Source of the DNA: Oxalicibacterium flavum
GTDB taxonomy: Bacteria; Pseudomonadota; Gammaproteobacteria; Burkholderiales; Burkholderiaceae_D
Direction: 5' to 3'
DNA length: 64,000 nt
NCBI RefSeq assembly: GCF_014635065.1
Contig: NZ_BMCG01000003.1
Coordinates: 186,001-250,000 of the forward strand
Shown here: positions 15,897 through 23,962 of the stretch, one piece after another
Layout: each line of letters starts with the position of its first letter
How positions within the stretch are numbered: position 1 is the stretch's first letter
Made by a program: the position numbers and the translations under genes
Notes under the pieces: model-generated
Told to the model about the DNA's origin: nothing
What the model saw: the letters and a program-made list of their open reading frames with translations, nothing else
The model's database searches: none

Positions 15897-16616
15897 TCAG
15901 ATCATGCCGCCGTTGATCGAAATCACCTGTCCAGAAATATAGGCGGCCTGCTCGGATGCGAGGAAGGCCACCAGGTCGGCCACTTCCTCGGGTTTGCCGA
16001 CGCGCTTCATCGGTACCATGCTCTGCACCAGCTTGTCGTCGAATGCCTGCTCGATCATGTCGGTGGCGATGATGCCGGGCGCCACCGCGTTGACGGTGAT
16101 GCCGCGGCTCGCCAGTTCGAGCGACAGCGACTTGGTGGCCGAATGCAGCGCGCCCTTGGCGGCCGAGTAGTTGACCTGGCCGCGGTTGCCCGCCAGTGCG
16201 GCGACCGAGGAAATGTTGACGATGCGGCCCCAGCGCGTGCGGATCATCGGCATCGTCAGCGGCTGGGTCACGTTGAAAAAGCCGTGCAGGTTGACGTCGA
16301 TCACGTCGTGCCATTGCCTTGCCGACATGCCCGGGAACACGGCGTCGTCGTGCATGCCGGCATTGTTGACGAGCACCTGGATGGTGCCGGCCTGCGTCAG
16401 CTGTTCGAGTGCCGTTTGCGTCGCTTCGGCATCGGTGATGTCGAATACCGCCACTTCCGCGCTGCCGCCGGCGGCAACGATGTCGTCGCACACCTGCTGT
16501 GCCTTGTCACGGTTGCGGTTGGCGTGCACGATCACGTGCAGGCCGTCGGCGGACAGGCGCCTGCAGATGGCGGCGCCGATGCCGCCGCTGCCGCCGGTCA
16601 CGAGTGCGCGTTTCAT
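15897..16616 (-). CDS. fabG: 3-oxoacyl-ACP reductase of the aryl polyene cluster
   Basis: 239-residue short-chain dehydrogenase with the NADP(H) motif TGGSGGIG (7-14), NNAG (84-87) and the triad S137, Y150, K154 (YSAAK). It reduces the beta-keto group after each condensation. It is the last gene of the minus-strand pigment operon, 10 bp after the hotdog dehydratase. FabG-like reductases with this placement (ApeQ type) serve polyene formation; housekeeping FabG activity cannot be excluded, but no other fatty-acid synthase gene is nearby. The C-terminus SGQVISINGGMI is typical of the family. Confidence 0.92.
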   Translation of the reverse strand: MKRALVTGGSGGIGAAICRRLSADGLHVIVHANRNRDKAQQVCDDIVAAGGSAEVAVFDITDAEATQTALEQLTQAGTIQVLVNNAGMHDDAVFPGMSARQWHDVIDVNLHGFFNVTQPLTMPMIRTRWGRIVNISSVAALAGNRGQVNYSAAKGALHSATKSLSLELASRGITVNAVAPGIIATDMIEQAFDDKLVQSMVPMKRVGKPEEVADLVAFLASEQAAYISGQVISINGGMI

Positions 16617-16626
16617 GCGTGTCTCC

Positions 16627-17094
16627 TTATCTGTTGTCGAGCGCCGTGGCGTCGATGATCACGGTGGCGCGGCCGTCGAGCAAATCCCTGCCGCTCGCGC
16701 TGCGCACGGCGAACTGGTAGAGGATGCAGTTGGGCTCGCCGTGCATGAGCGTGACCTCGATGGCCAGCGCTTCGCCGATGTCGTCGAGCCGCGCCACGTG
16801 CAGGGTCGTGTTGCGCACGCTGGCGAGGAAGCCGGCACGCGGCCGCTCGGCAACGGCGGCATCGGCTTGCGTGGTGCCGAGCAGCGCCGTGTGCACCGCC
16901 ATCGCCTGCGCCGCATACTCGATGCCGTTGGCGGCACCGAGCCGGCCGTCGGCGCGCAGCGGATTGTCGGGCGACAGGTGGCTGGTCGCCACCGCCTTCA
17001 TGCCCTGCGCATCCCATTCCGCGACATGATCGAGCAGGCACATGCTGCCCTGGTGCGGGATATGGGCCAGCATCCAGTCGCGATCGACGCTCAT
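16627..17094 (-). CDS. Hotdog-fold 3-hydroxyacyl-ACP dehydratase (ApeP-like)
   Basis: 155 residues. IPHQGSMCLLD places a histidine at 14, and ANGIEYAAQAMAVH places E59 on the central helix, the two expected catalytic positions of a hotdog dehydratase. It lacks the HFPG-x-PxxPG motif seen in the second dehydratase of the cluster (20911-21201). Aryl polyene systems use two different dehydratase subunits, reported to act together, so these two are probable partners. The gene lies between the methyltransferase and the ketoreductase with 10-bp gaps on both sides. Confidence 0.86.
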   Translation of the reverse strand: MSVDRDWMLAHIPHQGSMCLLDHVAEWDAQGMKAVATSHLSPDNPLRADGRLGAANGIEYAAQAMAVHTALLGTTQADAAVAERPRAGFLASVRNTTLHVARLDDIGEALAIEVTLMHGEPNCILYQFAVRSASGRDLLDGRATVIIDATALDNR

Positions 17095-17104
17095 GCGGTT
17101 TCCT

Positions 17105-17869
17105 TCATGTAGTTTCTTTCAGCTTCCGACAGACCAGCAGGATGTTGGCGAACGGCGTGCCTTCGTTCATCGGCATTGCCTGCACCGAGAAGCCGATGGC
17201 AGCAATCGCGCCTTGCCAGTCGGCGATGCTGCGGCAGAAGGTCGGCAGCGTGCGGTGGCCGCGTATGCTGGTGACCACGTTATCGACCCAGTTGCTGAAG
17301 CGGAACGGCAGGCCGCCGGCCGCGTCGCCCACGCGCAGCAACAGCACGCCATCGTCGGAAAGACAGGCATGCACGCGGCGCAGCACGTCGTCCTGTGCCG
17401 GGAAATCCACGTAGTGCAGCACGTCGAGGATGACGACGGCGTCCGATGCGGGAAAGGCGGCGGTGCACATGTTGGCGGCTTCGAAGCTGGCGCGGCCGGC
17501 AGCAGTTGCCTGATTGTTCAACGCCGCCTGCGCGCGTTCGACGTCACGCGGCATGAGTTCGATGCCGTGGATGTGCGCGATGGCAGGCGGCGCCGGCCAG
17601 TCGGACGGCCAGTCGCCGCGCGCATGTTGAGCCTGCGCCGACAACAGCCACGACGACAGCAGACCCTGGCCGCAACCGATGTCGAGCACGCGGATTCCCG
17701 CATCGCGCTGGATGTGCGGGCTGCCTTGCAGCAGGCCGCGCGCCAGCATGCCCTTGAAGACCGGGTCGCGGCCGAGCTTGCCCTGCGCGAAATGCCAGGC
17801 AAACCTGCCGGCGGCGCGATAGGGCTGGCAGGCGGCGGTCAACAGATTGCGGATCGCGTTGTTACTCAT
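17105..17869 (-). CDS. SAM-dependent methyltransferase
   Basis: 254 residues, class I fold. Motif I is VLDIGCGQGLL near 61-71, followed by IHGIELMPRDVERA (acidic loop) and AVVILDVLHYVDF (motif IV region). The C-terminal part is typical of small-molecule methyltransferases. Its start overlaps the MMPL stop by ATGA. Characterised aryl polyene clusters often contain a methyltransferase acting on the aryl head (O- or C-methylation), which is the likely role here. The acceptor cannot be read from sequence. Confidence 0.86.
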   Translation of the reverse strand: MSNNAIRNLLTAACQPYRAAGRFAWHFAQGKLGRDPVFKGMLARGLLQGSPHIQRDAGIRVLDIGCGQGLLSSWLLSAQAQHARGDWPSDWPAPPAIAHIHGIELMPRDVERAQAALNNQATAAGRASFEAANMCTAAFPASDAVVILDVLHYVDFPAQDDVLRRVHACLSDDGVLLLRVGDAAGGLPFRFSNWVDNVVTSIRGHRTLPTFCRSIADWQGAIAAIGFSVQAMPMNEGTPFANILLVCRKLKETT

Positions 17870-20337
17870 GGAGTTCCTGTGGAGCGGGAAGAGTCATGGG
17901 AGGCATTCGCGGCGCGCGGACGCAGGCTGCCGGAGAACACGGCGGCGTACAGCAGCGCCAGGATCACGCCGATGCCGACCGTCTTGCCGATGGCCGACAG
18001 GATCGGCACGCTCGAAAAGCCAAGCACGCCGAAGCCGATCACCGTGGTGACGTTGGCGAACACCAGCGAAGCCAGCGTGGTCGGGGCGATGGCGGTCGGG
18101 TTGCCGTGTTCATCCTTGGGCGGCTGCGCAAAGAACAGCGCGTAGTTGGAACCGACCGCGACGATCAGCAGCAGGCCGACCAGATGCAGGATGGTCATGC
18201 GCTCGCCGGTGGCGGCGAAGAAGGCCGCCACGCTGAGCACGGCGATCACCAGCGGAATCATCACGCGCGCCAGGCCGGCGGCCGAGCGGATCGTGAAGCC
18301 GAGCATGATCGTCATCGCCAGCATGCCGTACAGCGCCAGCAGCACGGCTTCGTGCATGTAGCCGTTGTAGAGCTTGTCGGTCTCGGCCTTGAGGTCGATG
18401 AAATAGACGCGCTCGACGCCCGAGCGCGCGAGCTCGGCGCGCATGCGCTCGGCATCGATCACATGTTCGGCGTTGGCGGTCAGCGGCAGCAGCGCGGTGG
18501 CGACGTCCTTCTGTTCGATCAGCAGTGCATCGGTCGCCATTGCCATCGAGGTGCCGGCCAGATCCTTGCGCGTCAGCAGGCGCTGTTCGCGCGTCTGTTC
18601 GTCGGCATTGACGCGCGCCAGTGCATCAACCGAGGAAACGAAGGGTGCCAGCACCGAAGTCTGCACTGGCAGGTCCTGCACCGCCTGGCCCAGGCGTGCC
18701 TGCAATTGCTCGGCGGAGGGCAGGCTGGCCAGACGTACGCGTTGCGCGGCGCGGCTGGGCAGGTATCGCGTCGGCGTTTCGTAGGCGGCAAGCTGTCCTT
18801 CCTCGACCAGCGTATCGAGGCGCGGCGCGACTTTCTCGGCGGCCTGCAGCACGTCTTCCAGCGACTTGCCCTTGACCACCACCAGATAGCGCACGTCGGG
18901 CGCACCGATATCCTTGCGCAGCTTCTCGTCGAGGTCTTTGTCGGCCTGGCTGACGGGGCTCAGTGCACCCAGTTCCGCCTGCCACAGTTGATCGCGCTGC
19001 AACCACAGCGTGGCACAGGCGAGGGCGAAGATCAGCAGCAGTATCCAGCGCAGCTTCTGCAGGAAATCGATGGCGCGCTGTACCGTGCGGCCGACATGGC
19101 TGAGATCGCGCACCACGAACTCGCGCGGCAGCAGCGACGGCAGCACGTAGCGCGTGACGAAGGCGGCCGAGATCAGCCCGGCGATCGTATACAGGCCGAG
19201 TTGCGCGAGCCCGGGGAAGCCCGAGAACAGCAGTGCGCCGAAGCCGGCCATGGAGGTCAGCACGCCGAGCCGAATCGTTGGCCACGACTTGCGCGCCCAT
19301 TCGGCGCTGTTGCGCGCGCTGCCGGACTGGATGAACAGGTAGATCGCATAGTCGATCGCTTCGCCGATCATGGTGGTGCCGAAACCGAGCGTGATCGCAT
19401 GCACCGTGCCGAAGCCCAGACTGACCGCGACCGTGCCGGCCAGGATGCCGCTGAGGACAGGAGCCAGGCCGAGCAGTACCGCCATGCCTGAGCGGTAGGT
19501 GAAGAACAGCAGGCCCATGATCAGCGTGGCGCTGGCGATGGCGAACAGGCTGGCTTCGGTGGAGATCGTGTTGCGCGCGTTGACGCCGAACACGCCGGGA
19601 CCGGTCAGGATCAGCGACGCGCTGGATGCGGCTGCATGTTGCTTGCCGACTTCCGCCCTGGCGCGCTCGAACTTCTCGCGGATGTGGTTGATCGCCGCTT
19701 CCTGCGCATCGGTGTCGGAACCGAGCGCGCGCGTCTGCGCCAGCAGCAGGGCGCGGCTGCCGTCGCGCGCGACCCAGATGCCATGCTGCTTGCGCGGCTG
19801 CTGGCCGCTGTTGAACTGGGCGATCAGCGTCGCCATCTCGCCGGTCGGGTCCTGCGGCAGGATGTCCTTGACCAGCAGGCCGGCCGGCGAGGCCAGCAGG
19901 TCGATGGTCTCGCCGATCGCCGTGTGCAGGCCTTCCGTGCCGAAGTGGTCGGGCGTGACGGCCGGGCTCAGCAGATAGCGGTTGTTGAACAGATAGGCGT
20001 GGTCGGCTTCCTGGTTGACGGGCTCGCCGTTGTTGACGGAGATGAACTCGTCGTTCTCGCGCATCTGCTTCGCCAGCGAGCGCGACAGCGCGGCGCGCGC
20101 CTGCGGATCGGCGCCCTCGATGCCCATCAGGATCATGCGCGACACCATGCCGTCGCGCAGCTGCTCGACCAGCAACTGCTGTTCCTCGGTCGGGTCCTTG
20201 GGCAGGAAGGCCGTCAGGTCGGCCGTGAAGGTGGTGCGGAACAGCACGCCGATGCCGAGCAGCGCCACCAGCAGCCAGACGCAGATGGCGGTCCAGGCGC
20301 GCGGCGGGGCGCCGTTCTGCATCGCCGGCTTGTTCAT
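17866..20337 (-). CDS. MMPL/RND-type exporter of the aryl polyene cluster
   Basis: 823 residues with the classic two-times-six transmembrane layout: one helix at about 15-33, a large periplasmic loop, five helices (about 255-400), a helix at about 425, a second periplasmic loop and a final helix set (about 690-800). The pore-type motif EAIDYAIYLF lies near 325 and its counterpart VGSNYALFFAQ near 730. Such COG4258-like exporters occur in nearly all aryl polyene loci and are thought to move the lipid-linked pigment across the inner membrane. It overlaps the LolA-like gene and the methyltransferase by 4 bp each. Confidence 0.9.
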   Translation of the reverse strand: MNKPAMQNGAPPRAWTAICVWLLVALLGIGVLFRTTFTADLTAFLPKDPTEEQQLLVEQLRDGMVSRMILMGIEGADPQARAALSRSLAKQMRENDEFISVNNGEPVNQEADHAYLFNNRYLLSPAVTPDHFGTEGLHTAIGETIDLLASPAGLLVKDILPQDPTGEMATLIAQFNSGQQPRKQHGIWVARDGSRALLLAQTRALGSDTDAQEAAINHIREKFERARAEVGKQHAAASSASLILTGPGVFGVNARNTISTEASLFAIASATLIMGLLFFTYRSGMAVLLGLAPVLSGILAGTVAVSLGFGTVHAITLGFGTTMIGEAIDYAIYLFIQSGSARNSAEWARKSWPTIRLGVLTSMAGFGALLFSGFPGLAQLGLYTIAGLISAAFVTRYVLPSLLPREFVVRDLSHVGRTVQRAIDFLQKLRWILLLIFALACATLWLQRDQLWQAELGALSPVSQADKDLDEKLRKDIGAPDVRYLVVVKGKSLEDVLQAAEKVAPRLDTLVEEGQLAAYETPTRYLPSRAAQRVRLASLPSAEQLQARLGQAVQDLPVQTSVLAPFVSSVDALARVNADEQTREQRLLTRKDLAGTSMAMATDALLIEQKDVATALLPLTANAEHVIDAERMRAELARSGVERVYFIDLKAETDKLYNGYMHEAVLLALYGMLAMTIMLGFTIRSAAGLARVMIPLVIAVLSVAAFFAATGERMTILHLVGLLLIVAVGSNYALFFAQPPKDEHGNPTAIAPTTLASLVFANVTTVIGFGVLGFSSVPILSAIGKTVGIGVILALLYAAVFSGSLRPRAANASHDSSRSTGTP

Positions 20338-20918
20338 GGGTTCAGCTTCTCGATGGTCATGACCGAGCGGTCGCCGTCGGCCTGCAGCACTTCGACTTCA
20401 CGCACCACGCCTTCGCTGCCGCCAAGGGTGATGTGCTCGACCTTCTGGCGCGCCTCGAAATTGCTGGGCGTCAGTTGCAGCTTCCAGCCGGCGCGCGTGC
20501 CGCTGAGCTTGACCACGTAGTTGAGTTCGAGCGAGCGGCGGTCGCCGGCCAGCGTGGCGCGTATGCTTTCGATCAGCGTCGCGAATTCCGGCGAATCGTC
20601 GAGATCGATCGCGAACTTGTGCTTGCCGCGTTCGAGCGTCAGCATGTTGCGCTCGAGGCGCATGCTTTCGGGCTTCGGTTTGAGCGTGCGTTTCTCGAGC
20701 CGGTCCGGCGGCGAATACGAGAGTTCACCCGAGGATTCGACCGGGCGGTCGAGCGTGGAGATGTATTTCTTCTCGACGAAGCGGGCCTTGGACGGGCCGG
20801 TCTGCGCAAGGCTGGCGGTCAGCTGGCCGAGATCCCATTCGGCCGCATGCGTGAAGCCGCTCGTCAGGATCAGGATGGACGCACCGATCGCGTGTCGCAG
20901 GCGGGAAAATTTATGCAT
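20334..20918 (-). CDS. LolA-like outer membrane lipid carrier
   Basis: 194 residues from the ATG at 20918, chosen because GGAG lies 7 nt upstream and the protein then begins with a clean signal peptide (cleavage after about residue 25, THA/AEW). The mature part fits the LolA/LppM fold, with ARFVEKKYI near its start and SGELSYSPPDRLEKRT after it. It probably carries the pigment lipid through the periplasm after MMPL export. The start overlaps the end of the dehydratase gene by 8 bp and the stop overlaps MMPL, so the chain is tightly coupled. Confidence 0.87.
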   Translation of the reverse strand: MHKFSRLRHAIGASILILTSGFTHAAEWDLGQLTASLAQTGPSKARFVEKKYISTLDRPVESSGELSYSPPDRLEKRTLKPKPESMRLERNMLTLERGKHKFAIDLDDSPEFATLIESIRATLAGDRRSLELNYVVKLSGTRAGWKLQLTPSNFEARQKVEHITLGGSEGVVREVEVLQADGDRSVMTIEKLNP

Positions 20919-21201
20919 GAAAGGCTCCGGAAACGGCGACATGGCCGGCGTCGAGGATGTCGAAGCGGATGTTGCCGCTGTCGCTGGTTTCGTATTGCAG
21001 GGTCAGTTCGGTATCCGGCATCACCGGACGCAGGAACTTGACGTTGTTGAGGCGGCAGCCGGCAGGTTCGCGTTGCAGATGGCTGGTGATGGCCGTCAGC
21101 GCGAGGTCGAGCAGCACCACGCCCGGCGTGATCGGCATGCCCGGAAAGTGGCCGGCAAAGGCAGGATGATCGGCTGCGATGTGCAGCGCAATGGTCTGCA
21201 T
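20911..21201 (-). CDS. FabZ/FabA-like hotdog dehydratase (ApeI-like)
   Basis: Only 96 residues, a small single hotdog domain. HFPGMPITPGVVLLD (about 18-32) is the catalytic-His/FPG motif of FabZ-like dehydratases, followed by VKFLRPVMPDTELTL. It would dehydrate beta-hydroxyacyl-ACP intermediates, probably as a heterodimer with the other cluster dehydratase at 16627-17094, as described for ApeI and ApeP. Start and stop overlap the ligase (TGATG, 1 bp) and LolA-like gene (8 bp). Confidence 0.85.
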   Translation of the reverse strand: MQTIALHIAADHPAFAGHFPGMPITPGVVLLDLALTAITSHLQREPAGCRLNNVKFLRPVMPDTELTLQYETSDSGNIRFDILDAGHVAVSGAFHA

Positions 21202-22628
21202 CAGCCGGCCTCCGGCAGGGAACGATGAGTGAGCGACTGTGCGAGTTCGGCCAGTGCCGCCTGCGGCAGCTTGCCGGTGGCATTGCGCGGCAGCGCCGCG
21301 ACCTTGTGCAGCGGCCGCGGCATGAAGGCGGCATCGATGCGCGTGCGCAGCGCGGCCAGGATGTCCGCCGGCTCCAGCGTGGGCGCAACGACGAAGGCCT
21401 GCAGGCGCGTGACCTCGCCCGAGGTCTTTTCGGGCGGCATGTAGAACACGCCGTCCTCGACGCCCGGAATCGCGTTCAGGTGGTGGTTCAGATAGGCCAG
21501 CGAACTGCGCTTGCCGGCGATGTTGATCATGTCGGCCATGCGGCCGTGCAGCAGGAAGCGCTGGTCGCCGGTCAGTTCGATCGCATCGTTCATCGGCATC
21601 GCGGCTTCGACGTGGCCGCCGCTGATCCACATGCGTTCGTCCTGCGGGTTGTTGGCGTCGCGCTGCATGCACACGCCCGGAAACAGCGTCCACTCCTGCG
21701 ACTGCGTCGGCCGGCGCGAGGCGATCTGGCCGGTTTCCGTGCTGCCGTAGATTTCGAGCAGCGGCGCGTCGAAGGCCTGCTCGGACTGCAACGCCAGTTG
21801 CGGCGACAGCGGCGCGGTGGCCGACACCAGCAGCGCCACCTCAGGCAGCGGTGCCGGCATCGCCAGCAGCTGGCGCAGGTGGACCGGCGTGGTGACCAGC
21901 ACGCGCGGCGCCGGCACGCGCTGCAGCGCGGCGCAGATGTCGGCTGGATAGAACCACGGCGAGCTGTCGAGCGCAAAGCCGTTCACCAGCGGCATCAGTA
22001 CCGTCGATTCGAACCCGTACATGTGCTGCGGCGGCACGGTGCCGACGATGGTGCAGGCGCTGCCCGCAGACAGTCCCAGTTGCTGCGCTTCGGCCTGCAC
22101 GTTGCGCACCAGCGCGCCCCAGGTCTTGCGGTGCGCGACCGGCACGCCGGTGGAGCCGGAGGTGAAGACGTAGGCAACCGTCTGCGCGGGATCGAGCTGC
22201 GGGACTTCAAACCGACCGGCGTCATCGCCGCCAGGGACGGCATCCGGAAAATGCATGCGCGGCAGCGCGATCGTGCATTGCGTCTGGTCGGTCAGGCAGC
22301 AGGCGTCGGGTGCGAACAGCTGCAGCTGGCGGATCGTCTCCGGCGTGCGTGTCGAGGGCAGCAGGTTGATCTTGCCGGCAACCATGATCGCGCACAGCGT
22401 CACCAGGAAACGATAGCGGTCGTGGCAGTCGTTGAGGATATGGGTCGAGGCCGGCAGCAGCGGCACCAGCCGCCGCACGTCGGCCAGGAAAGCCGCCGCC
22501 GTGACCGCACCTTCCTCGCGCCAGGCGACGATCTGCGTCGGCACGGCATGCGGGAGGAGTGGAACGGGCCGGTGCGACAAGGTCGGGGGCGCGCATTCCT
22601 GTCTGTCGGTGTACGGCATGCGCGACAA
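21201..22628 (-). CDS. AMP-dependent acyl/aryl-ACP ligase
   Basis: 475 residues of the ANL adenylate-forming superfamily: P-loop TSGSTG at 156-161, EIYGSTETG mid-protein, HGRMADMINIAGKR hinge region and the catalytic lysine K453 in RNATGKLP. The family activates a carboxylic acid as adenylate and loads it onto CoA or a carrier protein. Adjacent ACP and chorismatase genes suggest that the substrate is a hydroxybenzoate and the acceptor the ACP at 22632, as with ApeH. It follows the ACP gene by 3 bp. Confidence 0.9.
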   Translation of the reverse strand: MSRMPYTDRQECAPPTLSHRPVPLLPHAVPTQIVAWREEGAVTAAAFLADVRRLVPLLPASTHILNDCHDRYRFLVTLCAIMVAGKINLLPSTRTPETIRQLQLFAPDACCLTDQTQCTIALPRMHFPDAVPGGDDAGRFEVPQLDPAQTVAYVFTSGSTGVPVAHRKTWGALVRNVQAEAQQLGLSAGSACTIVGTVPPQHMYGFESTVLMPLVNGFALDSSPWFYPADICAALQRVPAPRVLVTTPVHLRQLLAMPAPLPEVALLVSATAPLSPQLALQSEQAFDAPLLEIYGSTETGQIASRRPTQSQEWTLFPGVCMQRDANNPQDERMWISGGHVEAAMPMNDAIELTGDQRFLLHGRMADMINIAGKRSSLAYLNHHLNAIPGVEDGVFYMPPEKTSGEVTRLQAFVVAPTLEPADILAALRTRIDAAFMPRPLHKVAALPRNATGKLPQAALAELAQSLTHRSLPEAG

Positions 22629-22631
22629 GGC

Positions 22632-22919
22632 TCAGGAGGTCTTGTGGGCGGCGATATGGTCGGACAGCGAACGCAGCGAGGCGAAGATCTTCTGGTTGTC
22701 TTCGTGATCCGCACGCAGCTGGACGCCGTAGTTTTTCGACACCACCAGCGCGACCTCGAGGATATCGATGGAGTCCAGTCCCAGACCGTCGCCGTACAGC
22801 GGTTCGTCGGGCGCGATGGAAGCCGGATCGGTGTCGAGGTTGAGCGCGTGCACGATGAGGCTGGCTACTTCCAGCATGAAGGCCGGATCGGCGGAAATGT
22901 TGTTGTCTGGATTCGTCAT
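22632..22919 (-). CDS. Acyl carrier protein
   Basis: 95 residues. The 4'-phosphopantetheine attachment serine is S50 in GLGLDSIDILE. The DSI context and the acidic helices are typical of ACPs from aryl polyene loci. It is the first gene of the minus-strand operon and carries the starter and growing chain. Many aryl polyene clusters have two ACP genes in tandem; I see only one here. A minus-strand TATAAT sits about 30 bp upstream of the ATG. Confidence 0.9.
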   Translation of the reverse strand: MTNPDNNISADPAFMLEVASLIVHALNLDTDPASIAPDEPLYGDGLGLDSIDILEVALVVSKNYGVQLRADHEDNQKIFASLRSLSDHIAAHKTS

Positions 22920-22949
22920 AAGAGTCTTGGTGATGATTCTGCGCCGGCG

Positions 22950-22955
22950 ATTATA
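22950..22955 (-). promoter_or_regulatory. Candidate -10 box of the minus-strand pigment operon
   Basis: TATAAT on the minus strand, 30 bp before the ACP start, in the 194-bp gap to queF. No convincing -35 at the right distance, so an activator may be needed. Position fits the whole eight-gene unit from ACP to ketoreductase. Confidence 0.45.
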
Positions 22956-23113
22956 TAGAAAGAGTGGGGCCGGAAAGCTGCCCGTGCGGCGGCGTCATTC
23001 CATGTACATCGTCAATGCACGTGGCTGTCTGCCATGTTAGCCAATAAACCGCGTCGTGCGCCGCAAAATAACATTTTGCAAGCATTTTTCCTGTCCGCAA
23101 TTCGCCCGCGACC

Positions 23114-23953
23114 TCATTGCCGCGCGTTGCGTGCGTTCGACGGCGGCGTGCCGGTGCTGAAATTGCTGCGCCACGGATTGATGTCGAGTCCGCCGCGCCG
23201 CGTGTAGCGCGCATAGACCGCCAGCTTCTGCGGTTTGCACTGGCGCAGCACATCCATGAAGATGCGCTCCACGCACTGCTCGTGGAATTCGTTGTGCTCG
23301 CGGAACCCGATCAGGTATTGCAGCAGGCGTTCCTGATCGAGCTGCGGACCGACGTACTTGATCTGCACGCTGGCCCAGTCGGGCTGGCCGGTCACCAGGC
23401 AGTTGGACTTGAGCAGGTGCGACACCAGCGTTTCCTCGACCGGCGCCTCGTCGTGCGCGGCGCGCAGCAGCGACGGGTTGGGCGAATAGTCCAGCACCTC
23501 GATGTCGAGCCGGTCCAGCAGCAGGCCTTCGAGTTCGCCGACCGGCTGCTGGCCGAACTGTTCGGACAGCGTCAGCGATACCTGCACCTGCGAGCCGAAG
23601 GCGGTCGAGAGGTCTTCGCGCAGCAGTTCGAGCAGTGCGTCGGTGCCGCCGAGCCGGGTCTGGTTCAGCGAGTTCAGGTAGAGCTTGAAGGACTTGGATT
23701 CGACGATGTTGGGCGAGTCGGCCGGCACCATGATGCGCGCCAGCGCGACCTGCGGCTTGCCGCGCATGTTGAGCCACGAGACTTCGTAGGCGTTCCAGAT
23801 ATCGACGCCGAAGAAGGGCAGCGAGGTGCCGAGTCCGATCTCTTCGCGCTTGTACAGGCGCGGGATCGAGAACAGCAGCGACGGATCGTAATGCGAGCGA
23901 TAGACCGACGGCTTGCCCAGCGGCGAATCGTCGGGTTTGAGGGGCGAATTCAT
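23114..23953 (-). CDS. queF: NADPH-dependent 7-cyano-7-deazaguanine reductase
   Basis: 279 residues, the long (E. coli-like, two-domain) form. It reduces preQ0 to preQ1 in queuosine tRNA modification. The QueF motif ESKSFKLY is at 85-92, the catalytic cysteine is C185 in [12 protein letters not shown] with D192 close by, and [10 protein letters not shown] is in the C-terminal part. It lies 9 bp downstream of ilvA on the same strand and is probably co-transcribed with it. Confidence 0.95.
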   Translation of the reverse strand: MNSPLKPDDSPLGKPSVYRSHYDPSLLFSIPRLYKREEIGLGTSLPFFGVDIWNAYEVSWLNMRGKPQVALARIMVPADSPNIVESKSFKLYLNSLNQTRLGGTDALLELLREDLSTAFGSQVQVSLTLSEQFGQQPVGELEGLLLDRLDIEVLDYSPNPSLLRAAHDEAPVEETLVSHLLKSNCLVTGQPDWASVQIKYVGPQLDQERLLQYLIGFREHNEFHEQCVERIFMDVLRQCKPQKLAVYARYTRRGGLDINPWRSNFSTGTPPSNARNARQ

Positions 23954-23962
23954 GCGTGCCTC

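Noticed and set aside
15897-16616. Ketoreductase as housekeeping FabG
   Set aside because: It is the last gene of the pigment operon, with no fabD, fabF or acpP beside it, so a pathway-specific reductase is more likely.
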